Shown piece after piece: positions 1 to 5,228 of a stretch of DNA of 5,228 bases. Origin of the DNA: Tessaracoccus flavescens (GTDB taxonomy: Bacteria > Actinomycetota > Actinomycetes > Propionibacteriales > Propionibacteriaceae); the NCBI GenBank assembly GCA_020741375.1, contig DYZF01000076.1, forward strand, positions 1 to 5,228, read 5' to 3'. A program made the translations under genes and the position numbers. The notes under the pieces are model-generated. The model worked only from the letters and a program-made list of their open reading frames with translations, did not search any database and was not told the DNA's origin. Each line of letters begins with the position of its first letter. Within the stretch, counting starts at the first letter, position 1.

Positions 1-301
1 GAACAAGGTGGCCCCGCCCTTCAAGCAGGCCGAGTTCGACATCATCTACGGCGAGGGGATCTCCCGCGAGGGCAGCCTGATCGACATGGGCGTGGATGCC
101 GGCATCATCCGCAAGGCGGGTGCCTGGTTCACCTATGAGGCCGATCAGCTGGGTCAGGGCAAGGAGAACGCCCGCACCTTCTTGAAGAACAACCCGGATG
201 TGGCTGACGAGATCGAGCGTCGGATCCGCCTCCACCTCGGCGTCGACAAGGAATCCGTGCCGGAGGGCGTGGATCCGGTGACGGGCGAAGTTGACTTCTG
301 A
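1..301 (+). CDS. recA: Recombinase RecA, C-terminal part (5' end outside window)
   Basis: This is the 3' end of recA; the reading frame starts at base 2 and gives 99 residues before the TGA at 299-301. RecA is the cytoplasmic ATP-dependent recombinase that forms filaments on single-stranded DNA, drives strand exchange and triggers LexA self-cleavage in the SOS response. The visible part opens with [20 protein letters not shown], which matches the end of the RecA core (E. coli has [20 protein letters not shown]), and continues with the [17 protein letters not shown] stretch and the [16 protein letters not shown] segment of the C-terminal domain. The helix rich in E and R ([12 protein letters not shown]) follows, then a short acidic tail ending in GEVDF. 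The Walker motifs, the L1 loop and the promoter with any SOS box lie upstream of the window. No intein or frameshift is seen in the visible part. recX follows in the same direction, the usual arrangement. Identification is close to certain. Confidence 0.97.
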   Translation, partial: NKVAPPFKQAEFDIIYGEGISREGSLIDMGVDAGIIRKAGAWFTYEADQLGQGKENARTFLKNNPDVADEIERRIRLHLGVDKESVPEGVDPVTGEVDF

Positions 302-308
302 TCTGAGC

Positions 309-314
309 GGGGAG
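309..314 (+). promoter_or_regulatory. Probable ribosome binding site of recX
   Basis: GGGGAG lies 12 bases before the ATG at 327. The spacing is somewhat long, but it is the best purine-rich match between recA and recX. An upstream in-frame TTG at 291 would overlap recA by 11 bases and is preceded only by the weaker GGCGAAG, so the GGGGAG favours the ATG start. Confidence 0.45.
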
Positions 315-326
315 CGGGCCACCAAC

Positions 327-809
327 ATGGAGGTGGCCCGCAAGATCGCACTCGATCTACTGGCCGTGCGGGCACGGTCAGAACATGAGCTACGCACCGC
401 GATGGCCAAGAAGAACGTGCCGCCAGATATCGCCGACGAACTGGTGGAGCGCTTCACCGAGGTGGGGCTGATCGACGACGCGCAGTTCGCCGCTGCGCTC
501 ACCACGTCGCGCGCGGAATTCTCTCAACGGGGGCGCTACCGCATCCGGCAGGAGTTGCAGCAGAAGGGGATCGACAAAGAGACCGCCGAAGCTGCGCTGG
601 CCGAGATCGATCCGGAGTCTGAGCGGGAGGCAGCACTCGCCGTCGCTAGGAAGAAGCTGCGGTCGCTCGGGGGCGTGGAGCCGATGGTGGCGCGCCGCCG
701 ATTGGCCGGCGTTCTGGCCCGCCGCGGATTCTCCGGCGGTGTCGTGTCGGGCGTAGTCCGGCAAGTGTTGGGCGAGAGCGCAGATGCGCAATCCGACGAC
801 GTGTGTTGA
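327..809 (+). CDS. recX: Regulatory protein RecX
   Basis: The protein has 160 residues and belongs to the RecX family, small all-helical cytoplasmic proteins that bind along RecA filaments and inhibit strand exchange, ATP hydrolysis and LexA co-protease activity. The family is built of three tandem three-helix repeats. Visible marks are the N-terminal repeat around EHELRTAMAKKNVP (residues 19-32) with VGLIDDAQFA (46-55), the highly conserved RGRYRIRQELQQKGI stretch (68-82) in the second repeat, and a third repeat around ARRRLAGVLARRGF in the C-terminal third. The length is normal for the family. I chose the ATG at 327 because RecX homology begins directly with EVARKIALDLL and a GGGGAG lies upstream. 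A TTG at 291 would add 12 residues without family resemblance, although it would give translational overlap with recA. The gene sits 25 bases after recA with no terminator between, so it is probably co-transcribed with it and thus SOS-linked; this is inferred, since the promoter is outside the window. Confidence 0.93.
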   Translation: MEVARKIALDLLAVRARSEHELRTAMAKKNVPPDIADELVERFTEVGLIDDAQFAAALTTSRAEFSQRGRYRIRQELQQKGIDKETAEAALAEIDPESEREAALAVARKKLRSLGGVEPMVARRRLAGVLARRGFSGGVVSGVVRQVLGESADAQSDDVC

Positions 810-898
810 GTTTTCCACAGCGCAGCAATAGGCTCGGAGCCAAGGTCTCAGACCCCGCATGACTTTGTTGACGACTCCTTACTCGGCGCATCTGCGCT
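777..898. repeat. 13-base inverted repeat pair flanking the recX 3' end
   Basis: AGCGCAGATGCGC at 777-789, inside the end of recX, is the exact reverse complement of GCGCATCTGCGCT at 886-898 in the recX-rny gap. Each copy is itself nearly palindromic (GCGCA, two bases, TGCGC). The arms are 96 bases apart. They could pair in RNA or be two sites for one dimeric DNA-binding protein, but chance similarity in GC-rich DNA is possible. Confidence 0.45.
831..854. repeat. Two adjacent 11-base odd palindromes (possible operator)
   Basis: GGCTCGGAGCC (831-841) and GGTCTCAGACC (844-854) are each perfect palindromes with 5-base arms around a single central base. They are separated by AA, with centres 13 bases apart. 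Both begin GG and end CC. The layout is compatible with a tandem binding site for a dimeric regulator or with two very short hairpins. No regulator can be named. Confidence 0.4.
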
Positions 899-914
899 GA
901 GCTTTGAAAACTCT

Positions 915-932
915 GATGGCTATGTCGCCATC
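915..932 (+). other. Small hairpin upstream of rny
   Basis: GATGGC (915-920) and GCCATC (927-932) form a perfect 6-base stem around the loop TATGTC. The hairpin lies 83 bases before the rny start. It is not followed by a T-tract, so it is not an intrinsic terminator; it could be a 5' UTR structure or an operator half-site pair. Its significance is uncertain. Confidence 0.35.
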
Positions 933-1006
933 GATGTGCATCCGGCGATCACGCCCGATGATTCGTTTCTCCGTTCCTGCGTGGTCGCGACCCCGCGATA
1001 TGGATT

Positions 1007-1011
1007 GGAGG
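1007..1011 (+). promoter_or_regulatory. Ribosome binding site of rny
   Basis: GGAGG ends 4 bases before the GTG at 1016. The spacing is short but within what bacteria use. It is the only strong Shine-Dalgarno match in the gap and it decides for the GTG start, which also places a clean membrane anchor at the very N-terminus. Confidence 0.7.
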
Positions 1012-1015
1012 CGCC

Positions 1016-2623
1016 GTGCCTGAGCTCGGTTGGATCATTGCAGGCTTGCTGTTGATTGGTGTGCTGGCCCTGTTGTGGCTCCTCCGCCGCTCCGCCGCCC
1101 AATCTCGCGATCAACTTGCCTCGTGGGAACGGCGCTCCCGCGACGACGTCGCCAACATCCGTCAAAGCGCGCAGGTTGCTGCCAACTCGCTGCGAGAGGA
1201 TGCCGAGCGGATGCTCGCCCAAGCGCAGGAGCGCGCCAAGGAATCCTTGGAAGACATCGAACGTCGCCGTCAAGAGATGGAGGCGTCACTGGCCAACCAG
1301 CGCGCCGAGTTGCGCGAGGCCAGGGCCGCGCAGGAACGCCGTGAATCCCGCCTCCACGAGCGCGAGGATCGCGTCGCCGCGGACGCAGAAGGGCTGGCCG
1401 CCCGTGCCCAGAACATGGAGGCGCAGCGTGCCCAACTCCGGGCCCAGCGCGACGAGCTGACCGCCGAGCAGGAGCACATCGCTTCCGAGTTGGAACGCCT
1501 CGCCGGCCTGTCCCTCGAAGAGGCCAAGGCGGAGGTCGTGGCGGAGGCCGAGCGCCAAGCCAAGCTGACCGCCACGTCACTGGCCCGCGACATCGAGGCG
1601 ACCGCGAAGCGCGAAGCCGACCGCCTGGCGCGGAAGATCGTCGTCACGGCGATCCAGCGGGTGGCCTCCGAGCAGACCAACGAATCGGTGGTCTCCAGCG
1701 TTGATCTGCCCAGTGACGACATGAAGGGCCGCATCATCGGCCGCGAAGGACGCAACATCCGCGCCTTCGAACAGATCACCGGCGTCAACGTCCTGATCGA
1801 CGACACCCCGGAATCCGTGCTGCTCAGCTCCTTCGATCCGGTTCGACGCGAGATCGCGCGGCTCACCTTGTCAGACCTCGTGGCCGACGGGCGGATCCAC
1901 CCGGCCCGCATCGAAGAGGTGCACGAGCGCAGCGAGCGTCGCATCCACGAACGGATCGAACGGGCCGCGGAGGACGCGCTGACCGAGGTGGGCATCGTCG
2001 ATCTTCACCCCGATCTGATCCCCACCGTTGGCGCACTGGCGTACAGAACCTCCTACGGGCAGAACGTGCTGCGTCACCTGGTGGAGTGCGCTCACCTGGC
2101 CGGCGTCATGGCTGCCGAGCTCGGGCTCGACGTGGCCACGTGTAAGCGTGCTGCCTTCCTCCACGACATCGGCAAGGCGCTTACCCACGAGATCGAGGGG
2201 CCGCACGCGCTCATCGGTGCCGAACTGCTGCGCAAGCACGGGGAGCACCCAGACATCGTGCACGCCGTCGAGGCCCATCACAACGAGGTGGAGCCGCACA
2301 CGGTGGAGGCGGTGCTCGTGCAGGCCGCAGACGCCATCTCCGGCTCCCGCCCGGGCGCCCGCCGCGAGTCGCTGGAGGCGTACGTGGAGCGCATGGAGAA
2401 CCTCGAACACATCGCCACCTCCCACCAGGGCGTGGTGCGGGCCTACGCGATGCAGGCCGGACGTGAGGTGCGCGTCATGGTTGCCCCGGAGGTCGTCGAC
2501 GACTCGGGCGCCCATGTGCTGGCCCGCGACATCGCCGCGGAGGTGGAGAAGAACCTCAGCTACCCGGGACAGATCCGGATTACGGTGGTGCGAGAATCCC
2601 GCGCCACCGAGACGGCGCACTGA
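1016..2623 (+). CDS. rny: Ribonuclease Y
   Basis: This 535-residue protein is a full-length RNase Y, the membrane-anchored endoribonuclease that starts decay and processing of many mRNAs. Domains in order: a short N-terminal membrane segment (about residues 5-23, WIIAGLLLIGVLALLWLL); a long charged coiled coil rich in E, R, A and Q (about 25-210); a KH RNA-binding domain with the loop GRIIGREGRNIR (238-249); and a metal-dependent HD domain. The HD ligands are visible as H354 (in LRHLVE), H383-D384 (in FLHDIGK), H421-H422 (in EAHHNE) and D439 (in QAADAIS). The conserved C-terminal part includes PGARRESLEAYVERMENLE, QAGREVRVMV and LSYPGQIRITVVRE, very close to the Bacillus subtilis protein. The length is about the family norm (roughly 520 residues). 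The start is GTG with GGAGG upstream. The stop abuts that of the convergent epimerase gene with no bases between. Nothing is missing or broken, so it is expected to be active and tethered to the inner face of the membrane. Confidence 0.97.
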   Translation: MPELGWIIAGLLLIGVLALLWLLRRSAAQSRDQLASWERRSRDDVANIRQSAQVAANSLREDAERMLAQAQERAKESLEDIERRRQEMEASLANQRAELREARAAQERRESRLHEREDRVAADAEGLAARAQNMEAQRAQLRAQRDELTAEQEHIASELERLAGLSLEEAKAEVVAEAERQAKLTATSLARDIEATAKREADRLARKIVVTAIQRVASEQTNESVVSSVDLPSDDMKGRIIGREGRNIRAFEQITGVNVLIDDTPESVLLSSFDPVRREIARLTLSDLVADGRIHPARIEEVHERSERRIHERIERAAEDALTEVGIVDLHPDLIPTVGALAYRTSYGQNVLRHLVECAHLAGVMAAELGLDVATCKRAAFLHDIGKALTHEIEGPHALIGAELLRKHGEHPDIVHAVEAHHNEVEPHTVEAVLVQAADAISGSRPGARRESLEAYVERMENLEHIATSHQGVVRAYAMQAGREVRVMVAPEVVDDSGAHVLARDIAAEVEKNLSYPGQIRITVVRESRATETAH

Positions 2624-3502
2624 TCAGCGAACCCGAATTCCCCACTGGGAGACGGTGGAATGACCGGGCTCCAGCACGATGACCCCGTCATGCGTCGGTC
2701 CTTCGTTGAAGGCGTCCGGCCCACACGTCATGGGCTCGATGGCAATCGCAGTGCGCTCGGGGTTGGTGTAGATCTGGCCCCACCCCATCGTCTCGTCCGC
2801 CCAGAACTCGACCACGCGGTCGTTCGCCTCCACCGACACGAGCCACTGGTCCTCGACGCCGGTGAACGCGGAATCGAACTCGGCGTCGCCCATCGGGCGA
2901 GGCCGCCGGAAGTCATGCTCTGCGGTGACGGCCCCCAAGCCGGTGGGGAGGAGTCGCTCCGCGTCCACCACCAGTTCCTCAGCGAAGGGAGTGGTGAGGA
3001 TGGCGTCGCCGAGTTCCGCGGCCACGTAGGGGTGCGCTCCGTAACCGTACGGGGCACGCACCTGCCCGATGTTGGTGGCCTCCACCGTCACGGTCAGCCC
3101 CTCGTCGGAGACCCGGTGGCCGACGGTGAACTCGACCGTCCCCGCCCACCCCTTCTGGGGGTAGATGACTGCGCGCAGCACCACCTCATCGTCTGTGTGC
3201 CGAACCGCCGTGAACGGCAGCCCGCCCAGCAACCCGTGGAGTGCGGTGTTGCGGGGGACCTCGGAGATGTTGAGCTGGAACTCCTCGCCGTCGAAGGTGT
3301 AGCGCCCGTCGCGAATCCGGTTGGGCCACGGCGCCAACTGCTCACCGGCACAGCCCTGGGGCGTGCCGTCCTCGGGGAACGTCCAAAGGATTTCGTCGCC
3401 GTCGACGGTGAGGCTGCGCAGTGTGGCGCCCACCTCCGTGACGACCGCCGCGTAGCGGCCTGATGCGATGGCGAACTGCTGCCCGGTAGGGAGGATGCTC
3501 AT
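2624..3502 (-). CDS. Aldose 1-epimerase (galactose mutarotase) family protein
   Basis: This 292-residue cytoplasmic protein has no signal peptide or membrane segment and belongs to the aldose 1-epimerase superfamily, beta-sandwich enzymes that interconvert alpha and beta anomers of free sugars or phosphorylated sugars. Visible family marks are [17 protein letters not shown] (56-72), the ALHGLL motif with H89, YGYGAHPYV with H157, and [14 protein letters not shown] with E256. By comparison with GalM, H157 and E256 are the likely catalytic acid and base, with H89 in the sugar site. The APWPNRI form resembles the YihR-like branch rather than classical GalM, so the substrate should not be assumed to be galactose. 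The start ATG at 3500-3502 has no Shine-Dalgarno sequence, but a TACGCT -10-like box ends 7 bases before it, which suggests a leaderless mRNA. The gene is tail-to-tail with rny with no gap and head-to-head with miaB across 33 bases. It has no sugar-pathway neighbours here, so its pathway is unknown. Confidence 0.9.
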   Translation of the reverse strand: MSILPTGQQFAIASGRYAAVVTEVGATLRSLTVDGDEILWTFPEDGTPQGCAGEQLAPWPNRIRDGRYTFDGEEFQLNISEVPRNTALHGLLGGLPFTAVRHTDDEVVLRAVIYPQKGWAGTVEFTVGHRVSDEGLTVTVEATNIGQVRAPYGYGAHPYVAAELGDAILTTPFAEELVVDAERLLPTGLGAVTAEHDFRRPRPMGDAEFDSAFTGVEDQWLVSVEANDRVVEFWADETMGWGQIYTNPERTAIAIEPMTCGPDAFNEGPTHDGVIVLEPGHSTVSQWGIRVR

Positions 3503-3509
3503 GGGTCAA

Positions 3510-3515
3510 AGCGTA
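3510..3515 (-). promoter_or_regulatory. Candidate -10 element for the epimerase gene
   Basis: On the minus strand TACGCT fits TAnnnT and ends 7 bases before the ATG at 3502, so transcription would start at or next to the start codon. There is no clear -35. The lack of a Shine-Dalgarno sequence supports leaderless expression. Confidence 0.5.
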
Positions 3516-3520
3516 GCCAC

Positions 3521-3526
3521 TACCAT
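3521..3526 (+). promoter_or_regulatory. Candidate -10 element for miaB
   Basis: TACCAT fits TAnnnT and ends 9 bases before the ATG at 3536. A start 7 bases downstream would give a leader of 0-3 bases. There is no Shine-Dalgarno match before miaB and no clear -35. Any -35 would lie at the start codon of the opposing epimerase gene. Confidence 0.45.
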
Positions 3527-3535
3527 GGGTGCACC

Positions 3536-5032
3536 ATGACCGAGCCCCGCACCTATCACGTCATCACCTACGGGTGCCAGATGAACGTCCACGATTCTGA
3601 ACGCATCAGCGGCCTCCTAGAGGAGGCTGGCATGGCCCGCGTGGCGGAGCCCAGCGAGGCGATCGGTGCCGGCGCCGACGTCGTCGTGTTCAACACCTGC
3701 GCCGTCCGGGAGAACGCCGACAACCGCCTCTACGGCAACCTCGGCCACATGGCCGAGATCAAGCGGCACCATCCCGGGCTGCAGATCGCAGTCGGCGGCT
3801 GCATGGCCCAGAAGGATCGCGATCTCATCGTGAAGAAGGCACCGTGGGTGGACGTCGTCTTCGGCACCCACAACGTTGGAGCGCTGCCCAGGCTACTGGA
3901 GCGCGCCCGCGTTGAGCGCGAGGCTCAGGTGGAGATCAAGGAGGCGCTGGAGACTTTCCCCAGCAACCTGCCCAGCCGACGAGAATCGCCGTACTCGGCG
4001 TGGGTGTCCATCAGCGTCGGCTGCAACAACACCTGCACCTTCTGCATCGTGCCCGCACTCCGCGGTAAGGAGGCAGACCGCCGGCCGGGCGACATCCTCG
4101 CGGAGATCGAGATGCTGGTGTCGCAGGGCGTGCAGGAGATCACGCTGTTGGGTCAGAACGTCAATGCCTACGGGGTGGAGTTCGGAGACCGCCAGGCGTT
4201 CGCCAAGTTGCTGCGCGCCTGCGGTGAGATCGACGGGCTGGAGCGGGTGCGGTTCACGTCTCCGCACCCGAAGGACTTCACCGACGACGTCATCGCCGCG
4301 ATGGCCGAGACCCACAACGTCATGCCGCAGCTGCACATGCCGCTGCAGTCCGGCAGCGATCAGATTCTGAAGGCGATGCGTCGCTCGTACCGCTCCGAGC
4401 GGTTCCTGGGGATCTTGGACCGCGTGCGCGAGGCGATGCCTGAGGCTGCCATCACCACCGACATCATCGTCGGCTTCCCCGGAGAGACTGAGGAAGATTT
4501 CCTCGCCACGATGGACGTCGTGCGCCGCGCCCGGTTCTCCGCCGCGTTCACCTTCCAGTACTCGATTCGCCCGGGCACCCCGGCGGCGACGATGCCGAAC
4601 CAGGTGCCCAAGGAGGTCACGCAGGAACGCTACGAGCGTCTGGTGTCCTTGGTCAACGAGATCGCGTGGGAGGAGAACAAGCGCTTCACGGGGCAGGACG
4701 TCGAAGTGATGTTCGCCATCGGCGAGGGGCGTAAGGACTCGGAGACGCTGCGTATGAGCGGCCGCGCCCGCGACAACCGGCTGGTCCACGTCGCTGTCCC
4801 GGCCGATCCCGAACTGCGACCACGTCCGGGCGACGTCGCGACGGTGCGGATCACGCATGCCGCACCGCACCACCTGAATTCGGACGAACTGCCCCGTGAT
4901 CTCCGCCGCACCCGTGGGGGAGACGCGTGGGAGGCCGCGCAGGGCAAGGTTGCAGCTCCGACGGGGGTCGGGATCGGCATGCCCGCCGTCGGGAAGCCGG
5001 CGCCGTTGCCCCCAGCGAGCGGTTGCTCCTGA
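3536..5032 (+). CDS. miaB: tRNA-2-methylthio-N6-dimethylallyladenosine synthase MiaB
   Basis: This 498-residue protein is MiaB, a radical-SAM methylthiotransferase that adds a methylthio group to C2 of i6A at position 37 of tRNAs reading UNN codons, after MiaA has added the isopentenyl group. In order: the N-terminal domain holds the three cysteines of the auxiliary [4Fe-4S] cluster, C14 (YGCQMN), C55 (FNTCAVREN) and C89 (GGCMAQ). The radical-SAM core carries CNNTCTFC (C163, C167, C170) for the SAM-binding cluster, then [26 protein letters not shown] and [20 protein letters not shown]-binding domain follows (about 383-447, around [20 protein letters not shown]). About 50 further residues form a Gly/Pro/Ala-rich tail, which makes the protein longer than E. 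coli MiaB (474) and seems usual in actinobacterial copies. ATG 3536 is chosen because [11 protein letters not shown] follows at once and no other start lies nearby. No frameshift or missing ligand is seen. A strong hairpin follows 20 bases after the stop. Confidence 0.97.
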   Translation: MTEPRTYHVITYGCQMNVHDSERISGLLEEAGMARVAEPSEAIGAGADVVVFNTCAVRENADNRLYGNLGHMAEIKRHHPGLQIAVGGCMAQKDRDLIVKKAPWVDVVFGTHNVGALPRLLERARVEREAQVEIKEALETFPSNLPSRRESPYSAWVSISVGCNNTCTFCIVPALRGKEADRRPGDILAEIEMLVSQGVQEITLLGQNVNAYGVEFGDRQAFAKLLRACGEIDGLERVRFTSPHPKDFTDDVIAAMAETHNVMPQLHMPLQSGSDQILKAMRRSYRSERFLGILDRVREAMPEAAITTDIIVGFPGETEEDFLATMDVVRRARFSAAFTFQYSIRPGTPAATMPNQVPKEVTQERYERLVSLVNEIAWEENKRFTGQDVEVMFAIGEGRKDSETLRMSGRARDNRLVHVAVPADPELRPRPGDVATVRITHAAPHHLNSDELPRDLRRTRGGDAWEAAQGKVAAPTGVGIGMPAVGKPAPLPPASGCS

Positions 5033-5052
5033 CCGAACCCGCCTGAAAACGA

Positions 5053-5086
5053 CCGACGGCGCGCCCCTCGCGGGACGCGCCGTCGG
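5053..5086. terminator. Bidirectional terminator hairpin between miaB and the converging gene
   Basis: CCGACGGCGCG (5053-5063) pairs perfectly over 11 bases with CGCGCCGTCGG (5076-5086). Inside, after one C/A mismatch, CCC (5065-5067) pairs with GGG (5072-5074) around the loop TCGC. On the minus strand the stem is followed by TCGTTTTC, a short T-run; on the plus strand no T-run follows. It sits between convergent genes and probably ends transcripts from both, more classically for the minus-strand gene. High-GC bacteria often use hairpins with weak or absent U-tracts. Confidence 0.85.
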
Positions 5087-5103
5087 CGGCTTAGCGACTT
5101 ATC

Positions 5104-5228
5104 TCACTGCATGTTGGGTGCGGGGGTGTCATCCCCGGTGGGGGCGATGTCCTCACCCGTCACCTTGTCGAGGTGTTCGTTGGCGAAGTCCTGAGCCTGG
5201 TCAACCTGGCCCGCGTACTTGCCGCCGG
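5104..5228 (-). CDS. C-terminal end of an MT0933-type antitoxin-family protein (5' end outside window)
   Basis: The last 40 codons are visible on the minus strand, ending in TGA at 5104-5106. The visible peptide starts GGKYAGQVDQAQDFANEHLD and ends in an acidic, proline-containing tail, TGDDTPAPNMQ. The GGKYadqvdkaqd pattern is typical of the small, highly charged actinobacterial proteins grouped as the MT0933-like antitoxin family (Pfam MT0933_antitox; Rv0909 of M. tuberculosis is a member). Such proteins are usually about 60-110 residues, so roughly half is probably missing. Rv0909 is annotated as the antitoxin of a pair, but many members are solitary and their function is not established. 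No toxin gene can be seen here because the upstream side is outside the window. It converges on miaB, from which it is separated by the hairpin at 5053-5086. The family call rests on a short segment and memory of the pattern. Confidence 0.72.
   Translation of the reverse strand, partial: GGKYAGQVDQAQDFANEHLDKVTGEDIAPTGDDTPAPNMQ

Larger units (their letters stand above)
810..1015. other. recX-rny intergenic region, 206 bases
   Basis: I see no tRNA, riboswitch or convincing protein gene here. It contains a lone sequence TTTTCCACA at 811-819 (one mismatch to the DnaA box), two adjacent 11-base odd palindromes at 831-854, the second arm of a 13-base inverted repeat at 886-898, a small hairpin at 915-932, and the rny ribosome binding site at 1007-1011. 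The best -35-like sequence is TTGACG at 868-873, but no good -10 (TAnnnT) lies 16-19 bases after it, so the rny promoter is not located with confidence. There is no U-tract terminator after recX, so read-through from recA-recX into rny is possible. The size of the gap nevertheless suggests that rny has its own promoter within it. Confidence 0.6.

Noticed and set aside
291..326. TTG start for recX at 291, overlapping recA by 11 bases
   Set aside because: The 12 extra residues show no RecX resemblance and the upstream purine match is weaker than GGGGAG before the ATG at 327. It remains a possible alternative.
868..896. rny promoter with -35 TTGACG at 868-873
   Set aside because: The -35 is good but no TAnnnT -10 occurs at a 16-19 base spacing (TCTGCG lies at 17), so a promoter cannot be claimed.
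810..1015. tRNA, riboswitch or small RNA gene in the recX-rny gap
   Set aside because: No cloverleaf, TpsiC-type GTTCGANNC box or recognisable riboswitch core was found on either strand.
1270..2620. Two long minus-strand open frames (241 and 249 codons) antisense to rny
   Set aside because: Their Ser/Arg-rich or His/Val/Leu-rich low-information products mirror rny codons. The rny frame carries all family motifs, so these are shadows.
2638..2660. Possible terminator hairpin downstream of rny
   Set aside because: The pairing is interrupted (four bases, or four plus isolated pairs), lies inside the opposing coding sequence and has no T-tract.
2660..3463. 267-codon open frame on the plus strand opposite the epimerase
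   Set aside because: It is antisense to the epimerase frame, which has conserved His and Glu motifs. The plus-strand product has no family resemblance.
3893..4873. 326-codon open frame on the minus strand inside miaB
   Set aside because: It lies fully antisense to a clearly recognised miaB, has no recognisable domain and is a product of the high-GC third-position bias of miaB.

Overview
This window looks like a housekeeping segment from the chromosome of a high-GC Gram-positive bacterium (Actinomycetota). The evidence is the strong G/C bias at third codon positions, a MiaB whose sequence follows the actinobacterial form, a RecA-RecX pair, and the end of a small protein of the actinobacterial MT0933-type 'antitoxin' family. 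The presence of RNase Y beside recX fits Propionibacteriales or a relative better than Mycobacterium or Streptomyces. That placement is inferred from memory of the families, not from a search.

Layout, left to right. The window opens inside recA (the last 99 codons, + strand), followed 25 bases later by recX (+). A 206-base gap with several short inverted repeats but no convincing gene leads to rny, a complete RNase Y gene (+). Its stop codon directly abuts the stop codon of a convergent aldose 1-epimerase (galactose mutarotase) family gene (-). That gene is divergent from miaB (+) across only 33 bases, and the candidate -10 elements on both strands suggest that both mRNAs are leaderless or nearly so. 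A strong GC-rich hairpin after miaB separates it from the converging 3' end of an MT0933-type antitoxin-family gene (-), which runs off the right edge.

How the genes relate. recA and recX form a repair and recombination unit in which RecX restrains RecA filaments. rny (membrane-anchored mRNA decay) and miaB (methylthiolation of tRNA position 37) are both RNA-metabolism genes but are separated by the oppositely oriented sugar epimerase, so they cannot share one simple + strand operon. The epimerase is probably an independent metabolic gene whose exact sugar cannot be read from sequence.

I found no mobile element, CRISPR array, rRNA or tRNA, and no sign of an undescribed multi-gene system. The points worth a second look are regulatory and architectural: the zero-gap convergent stops, the compact divergent leaderless promoter, and the small dyads between recX and rny.
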